A DNA stretch of 64,000 nucleotides from Myotis daubentonii (taxonomy: Eukaryota > Chordata > Mammalia > Chiroptera > Vespertilionidae), in NCBI RefSeq assembly GCF_963259705.1, contig NC_081844.1, positions 34,785,341 through 34,849,340 of the forward strand, given 5' to 3'. The notes beneath the pieces are model-generated. The model did not search any database and was not told where the DNA came from. It saw only the letters and a list, made by a program, of their open reading frames with translations. The position numbers and the translations under genes are program-made. Numbering within the stretch: position 1 is the stretch's first letter; every line of letters begins with the position of its first letter. This document shows positions 22,401-30,480 of the stretch, one piece after another.

Positions 22401-25400
22401 AAGGATGAAGTAGAGCATGGAGGCGCTCTGAAGGTCTGACCAGGAGGCGCTCCCTGCTCTGTGCTGGGGAAAGCCGCCTTCCACTGAGCCCATTCGCAAG
22501 TGTCAGCTCTGCTGGTCACCTCCTTTCTTTCCGGTTCACATAGTCTTCAACTAAGAAGTAAATGGAATCCTTTTCCCAAACTTGATGAGCTTTATTATAA
22601 AATCTGGATTGTCAAATATCAAACTCCAACATTAACCCAAAGAATTCGAGAAGGAGACTTGCCCGTCCCACATGAGCGGCGTGAGGATTCTCACAGAATG
22701 GTGAGAATGAACACGGAGGCCGAGGACGGACACAAAATCTCAGAGAAAGTGAGAGCTGCACCCGGGCCAGCGTTTCCGGAAGTGGCTCCCATGAAACGGT
22801 GCTAAAAGCTGTCAAGAAAAATAAAACTGGGCTTCCTGTTCAACTTCATTGGAAAAACACTGGGCTGAATGAAGTTACATAGGTTTTCCTTCTTTTTTTT
22901 TAAATTGTTGACACTATCACAGATGTTCCCCACTCTCCTCTTGCCCCCCACCCCGGTTTTTCCTACATAGGATTCTCTACTGCAGAACTTTCCAGAGCCT
23001 TTAAAATGCTTTTACTATGCATTATGGATCATGAAGGTGGCAGGTGGCCCGATCTTAGCATCTCCTTCATTAGGGGGTAGGATGGCAATGGGAGTAGGTT
23101 TTTAGGACACCCTTAAGAAGACTCTTGATTTTTTAAAATAAATTGTTCATTGAATTATAGTGTTTTGGTTCTGTTGACTCATTAAGCGCAGCCTAGAGCT
23201 ACTAAGTTCACTATTGGACTTAGCTGTTTCTTTTATGAAGCAGTTCAGAATTCTAGAAAGACATGAGGCAACAGCGTGCCTGCCTTAATCCCAAGGTGTC
23301 GCCCCTACTAGATAAGCTTTCTGAAAGTAGGGCGCCTTCCCCCTCCTACCCCATGACAGACCATATCCAAAGCCTACCTCAGAGTGTGCCCATAGTCAGG
23401 GTTTGGAAAAATCTATTGAAGTGAATCTGGGTATCAGGCCCTGAGCCAGGCTGGTAACAAAAGCAGATCCAAGATCTCACCCTTTGAGGCTTTCAAAAGC
23501 AAATAAACCCTCCCTATTTCTTAACCACGGTCCCAGTGTCAGGTGACACAGCCCTGGAAAGACAGAGGGCCAACGTGGCAACCCAGCAGGACACTCCAGG
23601 AGAAGCCAGGACCCCTCCCTGCCCCCTTCCAGCAGGGGGCGTCAAAGCAGGGCCACGGGCGCCGGGCTCTTCCTTACCTCTTTCTTCTTCTTGGCTTCTT
23701 CCAAGCTGATGAGCAGGGATTTGCGCTCATCGTTGGTGTGGTCTATTAGAGACTTGATGTGTTTCACCTCCTTGAAGGCATTTTTAATTTCCTTATTAAC
23801 GTACTTACTCCCCTCGGTGGACATTTCTGCAAGAGAAGGGCGGGGAAGTAGAATGAGGCCAGAGGAAGAGATGGCACTGGGGGATATAAGCCTGGAACCT
23901 GCTGGAATGGTCAGAAAGGCAGTGGGTGCAGGGGCTTCCAGGCTGGGAACCTCCTGGCAGGCAGCCTTTGGGCCCCAGCTTTCCCTGACTCAGGTTCCCA
24001 TCACAGGGCTCACTGTGGACCCAGAGTCCCGGAATCCAGGGCACCAACTGTTCACAAACACAAACCCTCGGGCGCCTGATGTGCCATGCCAGCTCAGCCT
24101 GGTTCAGTGACCCTGGGGGGGGCGGGGGGGTTAAAAGGCTTAGAAAAAACAGACAAGAGAATGAAAGCTGGGTCTCGGTGGGACACTGCTTCCCTGATGA
24201 GGAGACAGCGCCAGCGCCCACAGCCGTGTCTTTATTTTATAGCAGATGCCACGAGGCAGAGGAGGGGCGCGATCAAGATGTTAACAACATTCTCGTTGGT
24301 TTCAACCCTACTCAACTGCACGCACCTGAACTCTATCACACAGGCAGGTGGGGCCACGTGTTCGGACGATAGCAGTGGTTCTCAACCTTCCGGCCCTTTA
24401 AATACAGTTCCTCATGTTGTGACCCAACCGTAAAATTATTTCCGTGGCTACTTCATAACTGTAATGTTGCTACTGTTATGAATCGTAATGTAAATATCTG
24501 ATACGCAGGATGGTCTTAGGCGACCCCTGTGAAAGGGCCGTTCGACCGCCAAAGGGGTCGCGACCCACAGGTTGAGAACCGCTGGACTATAGGTTCAAGC
24601 TCACAACTATATAGCTGTTGGCTAATTGTGCTGGGAAGGCTCTGCCCTCCAGCTGGGACTTGCACGTGGCAATGAGAGGACTGTGCCTCTCCTCAGTCCA
24701 AGGCTTGAACCTGTCCAAAACACTGGAGCCGCTCCCCATACTTGGGGCAGGCACACCCCAGAGGAGGGACAGGCACGAACTCCCTTCGGGCTGCACGCCG
24801 AGCCTGCCCAGCCACAGAAGAAAATTTCCCAGGAAAAAAAGAAATCCTGGAAGAGTAAGCGCTTACACATCAAAATGGGAAATGTTATTCTTTTGGATAC
24901 AAGTCTTTCTGGAATTCAGTTTCACCAAACATCTGAACTTCTTTTCTCCAATTCATAGTGATGGAGACCCAAGGATGAATTAATAGCACTGTTCCTCGCG
25001 GAGACTGTGACCAAGACATAACACCATGTGACAAATGCATGGAGACATGTCACCGAAGCACCAGCCCGGGGCAAGGGCTGAGCCAGACAGCTCATGTGCG
25101 TGTCCTTTAACCCCCGGCCCTCTCATCGTCCGCACTGCACAGCGAGGTCACGACACCTGCCCAGGCTGACACAGCAGGGGAGCGGCAGGGCCAGACTCAT
25201 ACCCGGGTCTGATCTCAAGGCTGGGGTTTGTAACTATTACCCAGAGCAGGGGTGGGCAAACTTTTTGACTCGAGGGCCACAATGGGTTCTTAAACTGGAC
25301 CGGAGGGCCGGAACAAAAGCATGGGTGGAGTGTTTGTGTGAACTAATATAAATTCAAAGTAAACATCATTACATAAAAGGGTGCGGTCTTTTTTTTTTTT

Positions 25401-26094
25401 TTTAGTTTTATTCATTTCAAACGGGTCGGATTCGGCCCGCGGGCCATAGTTTGCCCACGGCTGACCCAGAGGGCCGCTCGGCTAGAAGGATGAGAGTGGG
25501 CTGGAGGGAGGATGGGTTTTAGGAGAAGAGAGGACCACCAGCTGGGCTCTGAAGGATGACAGCTTCCCTTTAAACCATAACTCTCCTTCCCTACGAGCAG
25601 AGAATACGGAGCATGGGTTCCTGGGTGGGAAGGTGGAGATACATGTACTAAATGCTATGAAACTCAAAAACGGGAGCTCCCCAACGACTCAAATGGTCCA
25701 GGCTTTATGGACCTTCATGGAGGAGGTGTGGGTACCGGGCTGTACAGACTGGAAAGGGAACCGGCGAATGAGACCCAGCAGCCAGAAGAGGCCGGCGATA
25801 CACCTGAAAATGCCTAGAAGCCAACCTGACCACAAAGAGCCTGGGCTAGGTGGCCGGGGGGGGGGGGGGGGGGGGTGTCAGAGAGGGGCAGGGCCCAGCA
25901 AACCTGACTTCATGCACAGGATAAAGTGGCCTTTAACCCTTGGGGCCCTGTTAGGGAAGGAGTGTGCAAGGGGGCGGGGGGAGGCCTCTGGTCTACTCAC
26001 CCTGGAGCTCTCTCTGTGAGACGGCCGGGGCGCCCAGCACCTGCCCATTCTCCCAGGTCATCAGCAGCCCCACCAAGAGCAGCAGCGTCTTCAT
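13437..26094 (-). CDS. CLU: Clusterin (apolipoprotein J), complete coding region in 8 coding exons
   Basis: Clusterin is a secreted ATP-independent chaperone of lipoproteins and misfolded proteins, also linked to complement inhibition. Coding exons: 26094-26001, 23826-23678, 21498-21328, 19428-19023, 17758-17654, 15019-14790, 13851-13676, 13446-13437. They sum to 1341 nt, i.e. 446 residues plus stop (human 449). All junctions are GT-AG and keep frame. A signal peptide spans residues 1-21, ending GQVLG. All ten disulfide cysteines are present (101, 112, 115, 120, 128, 282, 292, 299, 302, 310). The alpha/beta cleavage site is R-F-A-R at 221-224. N-glycosylation sequons include N102, N144, N288, N351 and N371; the human N86 sequon is missing (Thr-Asp-Thr) and a new N325-S-S is present. 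The start used is the single ATG after GGCAAG; human has two Met in a row. Identification is certain by sequence along the whole length. Confidence 0.98.
13649..13720 (-). other. Inverted repeat enclosing the CLU exon 8 donor
   Basis: The 13-bp arms GACCGTGGCTGAG (13649-13661, intron) and CTCAGCCACGGTC (13708-13720, exon 8 coding) are perfect complements. The 46-nt loop contains the exon 8 5' splice site at 13676/13675. In the pre-mRNA these arms could pair. Confidence 0.85.
13676..13851 (-). CDS. CLU: CLU coding exon 8
   Basis: Encodes residues 386 to 444 (V-A-S-R-G-S-D through Q-S-T-R). It contains the conserved [12 protein letters not shown] and [14 protein letters not shown]. It ends ACCCG before GTGAGT. 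Confidence 0.97.
14151..14375 (+). repeat. Ves SINE in CLU intron 7
   Basis: Nearly complete: ACCCTGGCTGGTTTGGCTCA head, GGTTTGATTCCGGTCAAGGG box B region, standard tail and poly-A. Imperfect target duplication AGAAACTAGA (14141-14150) and AGAAAATAGA (from 14376). Confidence 0.95.
14545..14665 (+). repeat. MIR SINE fragment in CLU intron 7
   Basis: The sequence TGGCCTTGACCGAGCTCTCG followed by CCTCATCCATAAAACGGGGT is the MIR core in forward orientation. Confidence 0.65.
14790..15019 (-). CDS. CLU: CLU coding exon 7
   Basis: Encodes from Asp309 (split codon) to Thr385. It includes the C-terminal amphipathic helix region ([19 protein letters not shown]) and sequons N325, N351 and N371. Flanked by GGGGCAG and GTGAGT. 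Confidence 0.97.
15020..17653 (-). other. CLU: CLU intron 6
   Basis: No exon. It holds a MER20 element at about 16225-16390 and a MIR-like stretch at about 17150-17270. The rest is not recognised. Confidence 0.8.
16225..16390 (+). repeat. MER20 (hAT-Charlie) fragment
   Basis: The run TACTGGCATCTAGTGGTTAG, GGGATGCTGCTAAACCTCCT and GACAAAGAATGATCTGGAC is the MER20 consensus with age-related changes, ending GTTGAGAAATCCCAG. Confidence 0.8.
17654..17758 (-). CDS. CLU: CLU coding exon 6
   Basis: Encodes residues 274-309: [14 protein letters not shown] then [17 protein letters not shown], with cysteines 282, 292, 299 and 302. Flanked by CTCCAG and GTAAGT. Confidence 0.97.
18283..18495 (+). mobile_element. 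Non-autonomous hAT element (GGTCGGCAAACTG family)
   Basis: It has terminal inverted repeats (GTGGTCGGCAAACTGCGGCT and its complement-like right end) and a perfect 8-bp target duplication GTGTAGGC at 18275-18282 and 18496-18503. It is 213 bp and has no coding capacity. Copies of the same family lie at 28448-28659 and 47157-47368. In CLU intron 5. Confidence 0.93.
19023..19428 (-). CDS. CLU: CLU coding exon 5
   Basis: Encodes residues 139-274, from L-E-E-F-L-N-Q-S-S to the split Glu codon. It contains [20 protein letters not shown] and the alpha/beta chain cleavage site after Arg224 (K-T-R-F-A-R|N-L). Flanked by GCCGCAG and GTTAGA; the donor is a weaker GTTAGA type. Confidence 0.97.
19678..20102 (+). 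mobile_element. SPIN-type hAT element, interrupted
   Basis: Ends are CAGTGGTTCT and GGTTGAGAACCGCTG, the internal TTTTCCGATGGTCTT and GGCGACCCCTGTGAAAGGGT are SPIN hallmarks. Imperfect 8-bp target duplication CTCTAGAG (19670-19677) and CTCCAGAG (20103-20110). A second hAT element sits inside at 19825-20031. SPIN elements are known to have entered several tetrapods, including vesper bats, by horizontal transfer. In CLU intron 4. Confidence 0.92.
19825..20031 (+). mobile_element. hAT element nested in SPIN
   Basis: It begins CAGTGGTCGGCAAACTGCAG and ends CCGCAGTTTGTCACTG, with long inverted terminal parts (GTGGCTCTTCCACAAAATAC and its complement). It splits SPIN within GGTCTT; TCTTAGGC on the right and TCTTCGC on the left are the decayed target duplication. 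The interior differs from the 18283 family, so it is a related but distinct subfamily. Confidence 0.9.
20735..21215 (+). repeat. Old retroelement-like repeat, family uncertain
   Basis: The run includes CCTATGCATCTCTTCCATTT, ATAATAAACCTGTAATCTA and GTCAGAATTGAGTTGAATTA, which I recognise as a common mammalian dispersed repeat (LTR or L1 3' type). I cannot name the family. In CLU intron 4. Confidence 0.5.
21328..21498 (-). CDS. CLU: CLU coding exon 4
   Basis: Encodes residues 82-138 in whole codons: D-A-L-T-D-T-K, then [20 protein letters not shown], then [17 protein letters not shown]. It has five conserved cysteines and sequon N102. Flanked by GCTGTAG and GTGAAA. Confidence 0.97.
21499..23677 (-). 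other. CLU: CLU intron 3
   Basis: No exon and no clear young transposon. AT-rich in the middle. A C-rich stretch near 22935-22960 is the only obvious low-complexity patch. Confidence 0.7.
23678..23826 (-). CDS. CLU: CLU coding exon 3
   Basis: Encodes residues 32-81: [39 protein letters not shown] and EEAKKKKE, the N-terminal coiled-coil part of the beta chain. Flanked by CTTGCAG and GTAAGG. Confidence 0.97.
24373..24584 (+). mobile_element. SPIN-family non-autonomous hAT element
   Basis: 212 bp from CAGTGGTTCTCAACCTTCCG to GGTTGAGAACCGCTG. Near-perfect target duplication GACGATAG (24365-24372) and GACTATAG (24585-24592). The interior ACTTCATAACTGTAATGTTG and GTTATGAATCGTAATG is the SPIN NA type. 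In CLU intron 2. Confidence 0.93.
25095..25240 (-). repeat. MIR SINE fragment
   Basis: A diverged reverse MIR: GAGGTCACGACACCTGCCCA followed by ACAGCAGGGGAGCGGCAGGG. Confidence 0.5.
25247..25463 (+). mobile_element. Non-autonomous hAT element (GGTGGGCAAACTTTTTG family)
   Basis: It begins CAGGGGTGGGCAAACTTTTT and ends GTTTGCCCACGGCTG, with a perfect 8-bp target duplication ACCCAGAG at 25239-25246 and 25464-25471. 217 bp. In CLU intron 2. Confidence 0.93.
25856..25876. repeat. Run of 21 G
   Basis: Uninterrupted homopolymer in CLU intron 2, about 125 bp from the exon 2 donor. On the transcript strand it is poly-C. Confidence 0.95.
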
Positions 26095-26126
26095 CTTGCC
26101 TCCGATTCTGGACTCCCAGCACGCCT
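26001..26126 (-). CDS. CLU: CLU exon 2: 5' UTR end, start codon and signal peptide
   Basis: The acceptor is CACAAACAG (26128-26127 AG). 32 bases of 5' UTR precede ATG at 26094-26092. The coding part spans residues 1-31 plus one base: [25 protein letters not shown]. Ends CTCCAGG before GTGAGT. Confidence 0.97.
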
Positions 26127-28294
26127 CTGTTTGTGGAGAACAGGAGACTGTCATGGTAACGGCTAGACAGCCTGCTGGTTTCTGGCCCAGCCTGCCGCCT
26201 GCAGCAGCTTCCCAGGAGCCCCGCAGAGGCCTGGCCATTAGCTATCCCCTCTCAACAGGCATTGCTTCATTTCTACCCCCGGGGAAATGAGGAGAAAATA
26301 TCAGACTTGACAATGGACATTTTCAAAAGAAAGTGGAGGCAGTGGGTACAGGGAGGAACCGCAAGACAGCAGCCCAATACAAAAGCAGCCAGAGTTGTGG
26401 AGTCAGCGCCCTGGGCTCCGGTCCAGGCCTTCCTCCCTACCTCCTGCACAGTAGCTAAATATGCCTGAGCAAGACGCACGCACTTTCTGCACCCAGAAAG
26501 GGGTCTACCTGAGGGCACCTGCTCATATGAAACAAACCCTGAAAACACCGCTTTTGGATCATCCGCGGGCCCGCTCCTGTCCCTCCATCGAGGGGGGACT
26601 GCCTCCCAGAGCCCCACCGCCCCCACGGGCATCACTAATCCTGCCCCAGCAGGCATCACCAACCAATCACAGCACGTCTCCCCACTGCGCCTCAGCACCA
26701 CCACCTAAAACTGGTTTCAAGTGTCTGAGGCACCGATGGCCAACCCTTTGGGTTGGCGCAGGAGAATAAATCCATTTGCCATCCCCAGTGTGGGTATAAA
26801 CGAAGAGTGGAGCCAGGAAGGAAAGAAAACTGTCTTCAGGAAATAGATAGGGAAGGGCAACGTCAAAGGCTTAACACTGGGACGCAGGCGTGCTGGGGCC
26901 CTGATGCCTCCCCAGGAGCAGTCCCTCTGGGAGGACATGGCCTCCGCTCTGCCAGGCCCTTCCACGTGGCCTCGTCCCTCTAATCCACAGCAGGGTGCCC
27001 TGCCAAGGTGTTCCTGCCACCACTCTGGGCCGGCTGCCCTGAGCCTGGAGACAGCCAGTCTTACATAATAGACCCTTTCCCAGAAGCTGAAGGTGTTGCA
27101 TAAGCAGACACCCCTCCCCCCTGTAACCTACCCCCCACCAGCTGCTTATCTGAACGCACCCATTTCCCACAACAGAATGGGGAGTGGGGTGCCCCCTTCC
27201 TGAAGTTGTGCACATCCAAAAGCTGTGCAGGCCCATCTGGGCTGCGTGGCGGGACATTCCTAAGGCAAGCCTCTCCAGGAAAGTAATTAGTAGGGCAGCC
27301 GATGGTGGTTCCCCAACCAGCTGCACAAAGTGCATTAGCATCACGGAGGGAAGAGTGGGTCCTCGCCTTTCCCGAAGACAGGTGGGCGGCTGGGCCAGGG
27401 CGCGATGTCAGGCCCGCAGGCAGGTCCGGGTCTAACAAGCTCTGCCCTCGCTGCTCACTGAGGCCTGAAACGCCTGAAGCAGGGACAGAGCCTTTGTCAC
27501 GCCAGAGAGAGAAAGCCAGCAAAATATACCAGGGGAGGTCCCTGGTAGCAATGACTTCCGAGAAGTCCAGAAGACGGGGCCTTGGGCCCTGAAGTGAGGC
27601 GAGGGAGGGTGACGAAAGGCAAGAGCACTGGATGAGGAGTCCAGAAGCCCAGCAGCCAGTACAGGGTCTCACAACTGGAGCCTGAGCTTCATGGGGAGCC
27701 ACTGACGTCAGAGCCAGGAAAAAGATCAGTCTCCTGCTCGATCCCTCTGCTCCAGAGAAAGAATGGGGCTCCCCAAGGCCCCCAGCAAGCTTGTGGCAAC
27801 CCCAGGATGAGAACCCAGCTCTCCTGAACCCCTAGTCCAGTGTTCTTTCCTTGACGCCAAGTCACTTAAGTCTCTGAGCGTCAGTTTCTTCGTCTGTGAA
27901 ATGGACCTGATGTAGACCTCAGAGATGTGAATGTGTTCTGTAAACACAAGGTCTTATAGGACCATAGTGAGTTCCGACTACTTCACAATTTGATGTAGGA
28001 CCAAGTGTGAGCACTGGCAGGGCCCTCAGGGGAGTGGGGGCAGGTGGCCGTTTGGAGAGGCGCAGAGGAACAGAAGTGGACACACAGAGGCCACCTGTGG
28101 TCCCTCCCTGACTGTGTGGCTTTGCCTTAGTGAAATGACCTGCTACTTTAGAGCACCTATGAATCACCGGAGAGCAGGGGGCGGGTCTTGTTATAACACT
28201 GATTCTGAATCTGCTTTTCTAACAAGCGTACAGGTGATATTGATAATGCTAGTCCCAGGACAGCGCTAGAGCAGTGGTTGCGCGGCTACCGGCC
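26127..28294 (-). other. CLU: CLU intron 1, left part
   Basis: GC-rich and mostly unique. A MIR core fragment is seen near 27845-27960. Long open frames on the minus strand (213 and 157 codons) have no recognisable similarity and run across no splice pattern. Confidence 0.6.
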
Positions 28295-28690
28295 CTCTCT
28301 GTCTTTTTTAAAAATTTACTTATTGATTTGAGAGAGAGAAACATCAATTTGTCTCTCCACTTATTTATACATTCATCGGTTGATTCTTGTACGTGCCCTG
28401 ACCAGGAATCGAACCTGGAACTGTGGTGTATGGGGATAATGCTCTACCAGTGGTCGACAAACTCATTAGTCAACAGAGCCAAACATCAACAGTACAACGA
28501 ATGAAATTTCTTTTGAGAGCCAAATTTTTTAAACTTAAACTATATAGGTAGGTACATTCTTATTAACTTAATTTGGGTACTCCTAAGGCTTAGGAAGAGC
28601 CACACTCAAGGGGCCAAAGAGCCGCATGTGGCTCGCGAGTCGCAGTTTGCTGACCACGGCTCTAACCAACAGAGCTAGCCGGTCAGGGCC
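28295..28690 (-). repeat. Ves-type SINE split by a hAT element
   Basis: The left part (28295-28447) has the reverse SINE tail (TTTGAGAGAGAGAAACATCA) and GACCAGGAATCGAACCTGGA. The right part (28660-28690) is the head, ending AGCTAGCCGGTCAGGGCC. The hAT element at 28448-28659 separates them. Confidence 0.85.
28448..28659 (-). mobile_element. Non-autonomous hAT element (GGTCGGCAAACTG family)
   Basis: Same family as 18283-18495 in the opposite orientation: CAGTGGTCGACAAACTCATT start, TATATAGGTAGGTACATTC interior, GTTTGCTGACCACGG end. The flanks CTCTACC and CTCTAACC look like a decayed target duplication inside the SINE. Confidence 0.92.
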
Positions 28691-28969
28691 GCACCTGCCC
28701 TCTTTTTGCACCTCCTCTCTCATCTCCTGGCCCGGGCTCCTGTCTGGCAACTGCTCTGATTAGACAAGTCACCCCAAAGCCCTCTTCTCCCCACCCTTAC
28801 CTGGCAGCCTTTCCCCCAGGGGGGGCTTACCCACCCAGAGGGCGCCTGGGGAGGGCTTGGGGATCTAAGCAAAGCTTATACACCACAGGGCTTAAAGCTC
28901 AAGGCCCAAGCTCCTACTCTACTTCCTCCACGAGGGCAGAAAACTAAACCGAAAGAGAAAAATAAGAAA

Positions 28970-29285
28970 ATAGTTCACCTGTAATTCACACCATCCAGAG
29001 GCAAATATTACCTCTGTGGTATCTTTCCTTCTATTTCCTATGCATTTGCATACAATCAGATTCTTTACATCCACTAGATCAACTATTCTTTAAAAGTAGG
29101 AATCTGCTTGTGGATGCATAATAATAGAGTCCATTTTCTGATATGCTCTGTGTTGCTATCCCACAAGACTAGACATTTAAATTGTAATTCCCCACTATTA
29201 TAATGAACACTGTCACGGGCATCCTTTTATTGTAGCTGCACCTTTAAATTCCTAATCTTTCTCTTTTAAAAAAAATATTAATAAC
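28970..29285 (+). repeat. Old L1 3' end fragment
   Basis: The pattern TTCCTATGCATTTGCATAC, TCCATTTTCTGATATGCTC and ATAATGAACACTGTCACGGG resembles the L1ME 3' end. Diverged; the family name is from memory. Confidence 0.5.
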
Positions 29286-30069
29286 AATCAGCTTCTCTTT
29301 TTAAAAATTAGGTCCAGAAATTCTGGAAGGTCAAGTGGCTCTGGTTCTAATCTCTATTCTGACACCTCCCTGCTGTTTATCTTTGGAGAAGGCCCTGCGC
29401 CTCTCTAGGCCTCACAGTATCAGCTATAAGATGAGCCGGTTGAGTCAGACGTCTGACGTCTGATGGGGGTTGAGTGACTCTCCTCTGCTGTTCCCTGGCG
29501 CATTCGGAAGCAGAAAGAGTAGGATTTATGTGGTTGTAACATAGAATTCAATCAAAACCTCATACTTCTAAGCACACTACCCGGAGAACTAGAAAACTCT
29601 GAAGCAAACAAGGTGACTCACGCACGCCAGCTGGCAACACCCCGGGAGATGGTACCTTTCCAAGGAAGATGCTGCGGAACGGCCCCAGGTGCAGGCAGGC
29701 GCTGCCGCTCATCAGCCTGGGTCTCTGGCAATTAGACGTCGGTTCTCCAAGTCTCGGCTTCCCCAGCTTTGCAAAAAGAGGCTCCTTACACCTGTCCTAC
29801 TTACCCACACCATTGTGGTTGCAGCTAATGGGCCGGATCCCAGCCGGTGCACCGCCCCCAGCAAGCTGGCCTTCTGCCCGCTGCCTGGTGGCAGGGCTCC
29901 GGCTGCCTATCTTCTCAGACTCCCTCCTCTGCAACCACAGATGGGTTCTGACACCCCTAGGACTACTAGCGATCGTCCTCTCTTCGCCTGCCTGCCACCC
30001 CGCCCGCCCATCAGTCCTTCTGCCCCGGAGAGGCTCTGCGCAGGGGTAGGGAAGGTGGGGACCTCTCAC

Positions 30070-30105
30070 CGGTCAGTGGTGCCCGTGCGCTCCTCCTGGC
30101 GACGC
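30070..30105 (-). other. CLU: CLU exon 1 (non-coding)
   Basis: The donor is at 30070/30069 (GACCG before GTGAGA). The sequence GTCGCCAGGAGGAGCGCACG matches the known 5' UTR of mammalian clusterin. The 5' end is inferred from the TATA box about 27-30 bases upstream and may be off by several bases. Confidence 0.8.
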
Positions 30106-30131
30106 GGCGTGGTAAGCACCGCGCGGCGCCG

Positions 30132-30139
30132 TATTTATA
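30132..30139 (-). promoter_or_regulatory. CLU: CLU TATA box
   Basis: TATAAATA on the minus strand inside CTATAAATACGGCGCC, the same context as in other mammalian CLU promoters. Confidence 0.92.
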
Positions 30140-30187
30140 GGGCTCTGCCTCGTATACACCCCCTTCGGGGCTGGCTGCAAACCTGCG

Positions 30188-30194
30188 TGACTCA
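30188..30194 (-). promoter_or_regulatory. CLU: AP-1 site of the CLU promoter
   Basis: TGAGTCA on the minus strand, in GGGCGTGAGTCACGCAGG. A conserved AP-1 site is known at this place in mammalian CLU. Confidence 0.88.
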
Positions 30195-30222
30195 CGCCCA
30201 AAGAATGCCGGGGAATGCACGG

Positions 30223-30236
30223 GAGCTTTCTGGAAG
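30223..30236 (-). promoter_or_regulatory. CLU: Clusterin element (heat-shock-factor type)
   Basis: CTTCCAGAAAGCTC on the minus strand is the conserved 14-bp clusterin element, which resembles a heat shock element (TTCnnGAA) and is reported to bind HSF1/HSF2. It is about 85-95 bases upstream of the TATA box. Confidence 0.9.
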
Positions 30237-30480
30237 CTGGCGCGGAGGGAGGGGGTGCGGGGGTGCACGGGTGCGGGGGTGAGGAGATCCGGTGCAGCAC
30301 CCGCCTGGGGCGCGGGGAGGCGCAGCGGCGCCGGGAAAGACCGCGCAGTCTCTAGGGGAGACAGGCCCTGGAGTGCACCGGGCTCGGCTCCCCCGGGACT
30401 CGGAGCTGGAGGATAGCGCCCCAGGAGGGGCCAGCTCAGCGCCCCTCTCCTCAGGGTTCCTGGTATCCACTGTGCTCCCG

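Larger units (their letters stand above)
29820..30480. promoter_or_regulatory. CLU: CLU promoter CpG-rich region
   Basis: A GC- and CpG-rich block surrounding the CLU first exon, in contrast to the AT-rich flanks. It contains the TATA box, AP-1 site and clusterin element listed separately. Confidence 0.75.

Noticed and set aside
27061..27702. 213-codon open frame on the minus strand in CLU intron 1
   Set aside because: No known similarity, low-complexity composition, and it lies inside an intron of an unrelated known gene.
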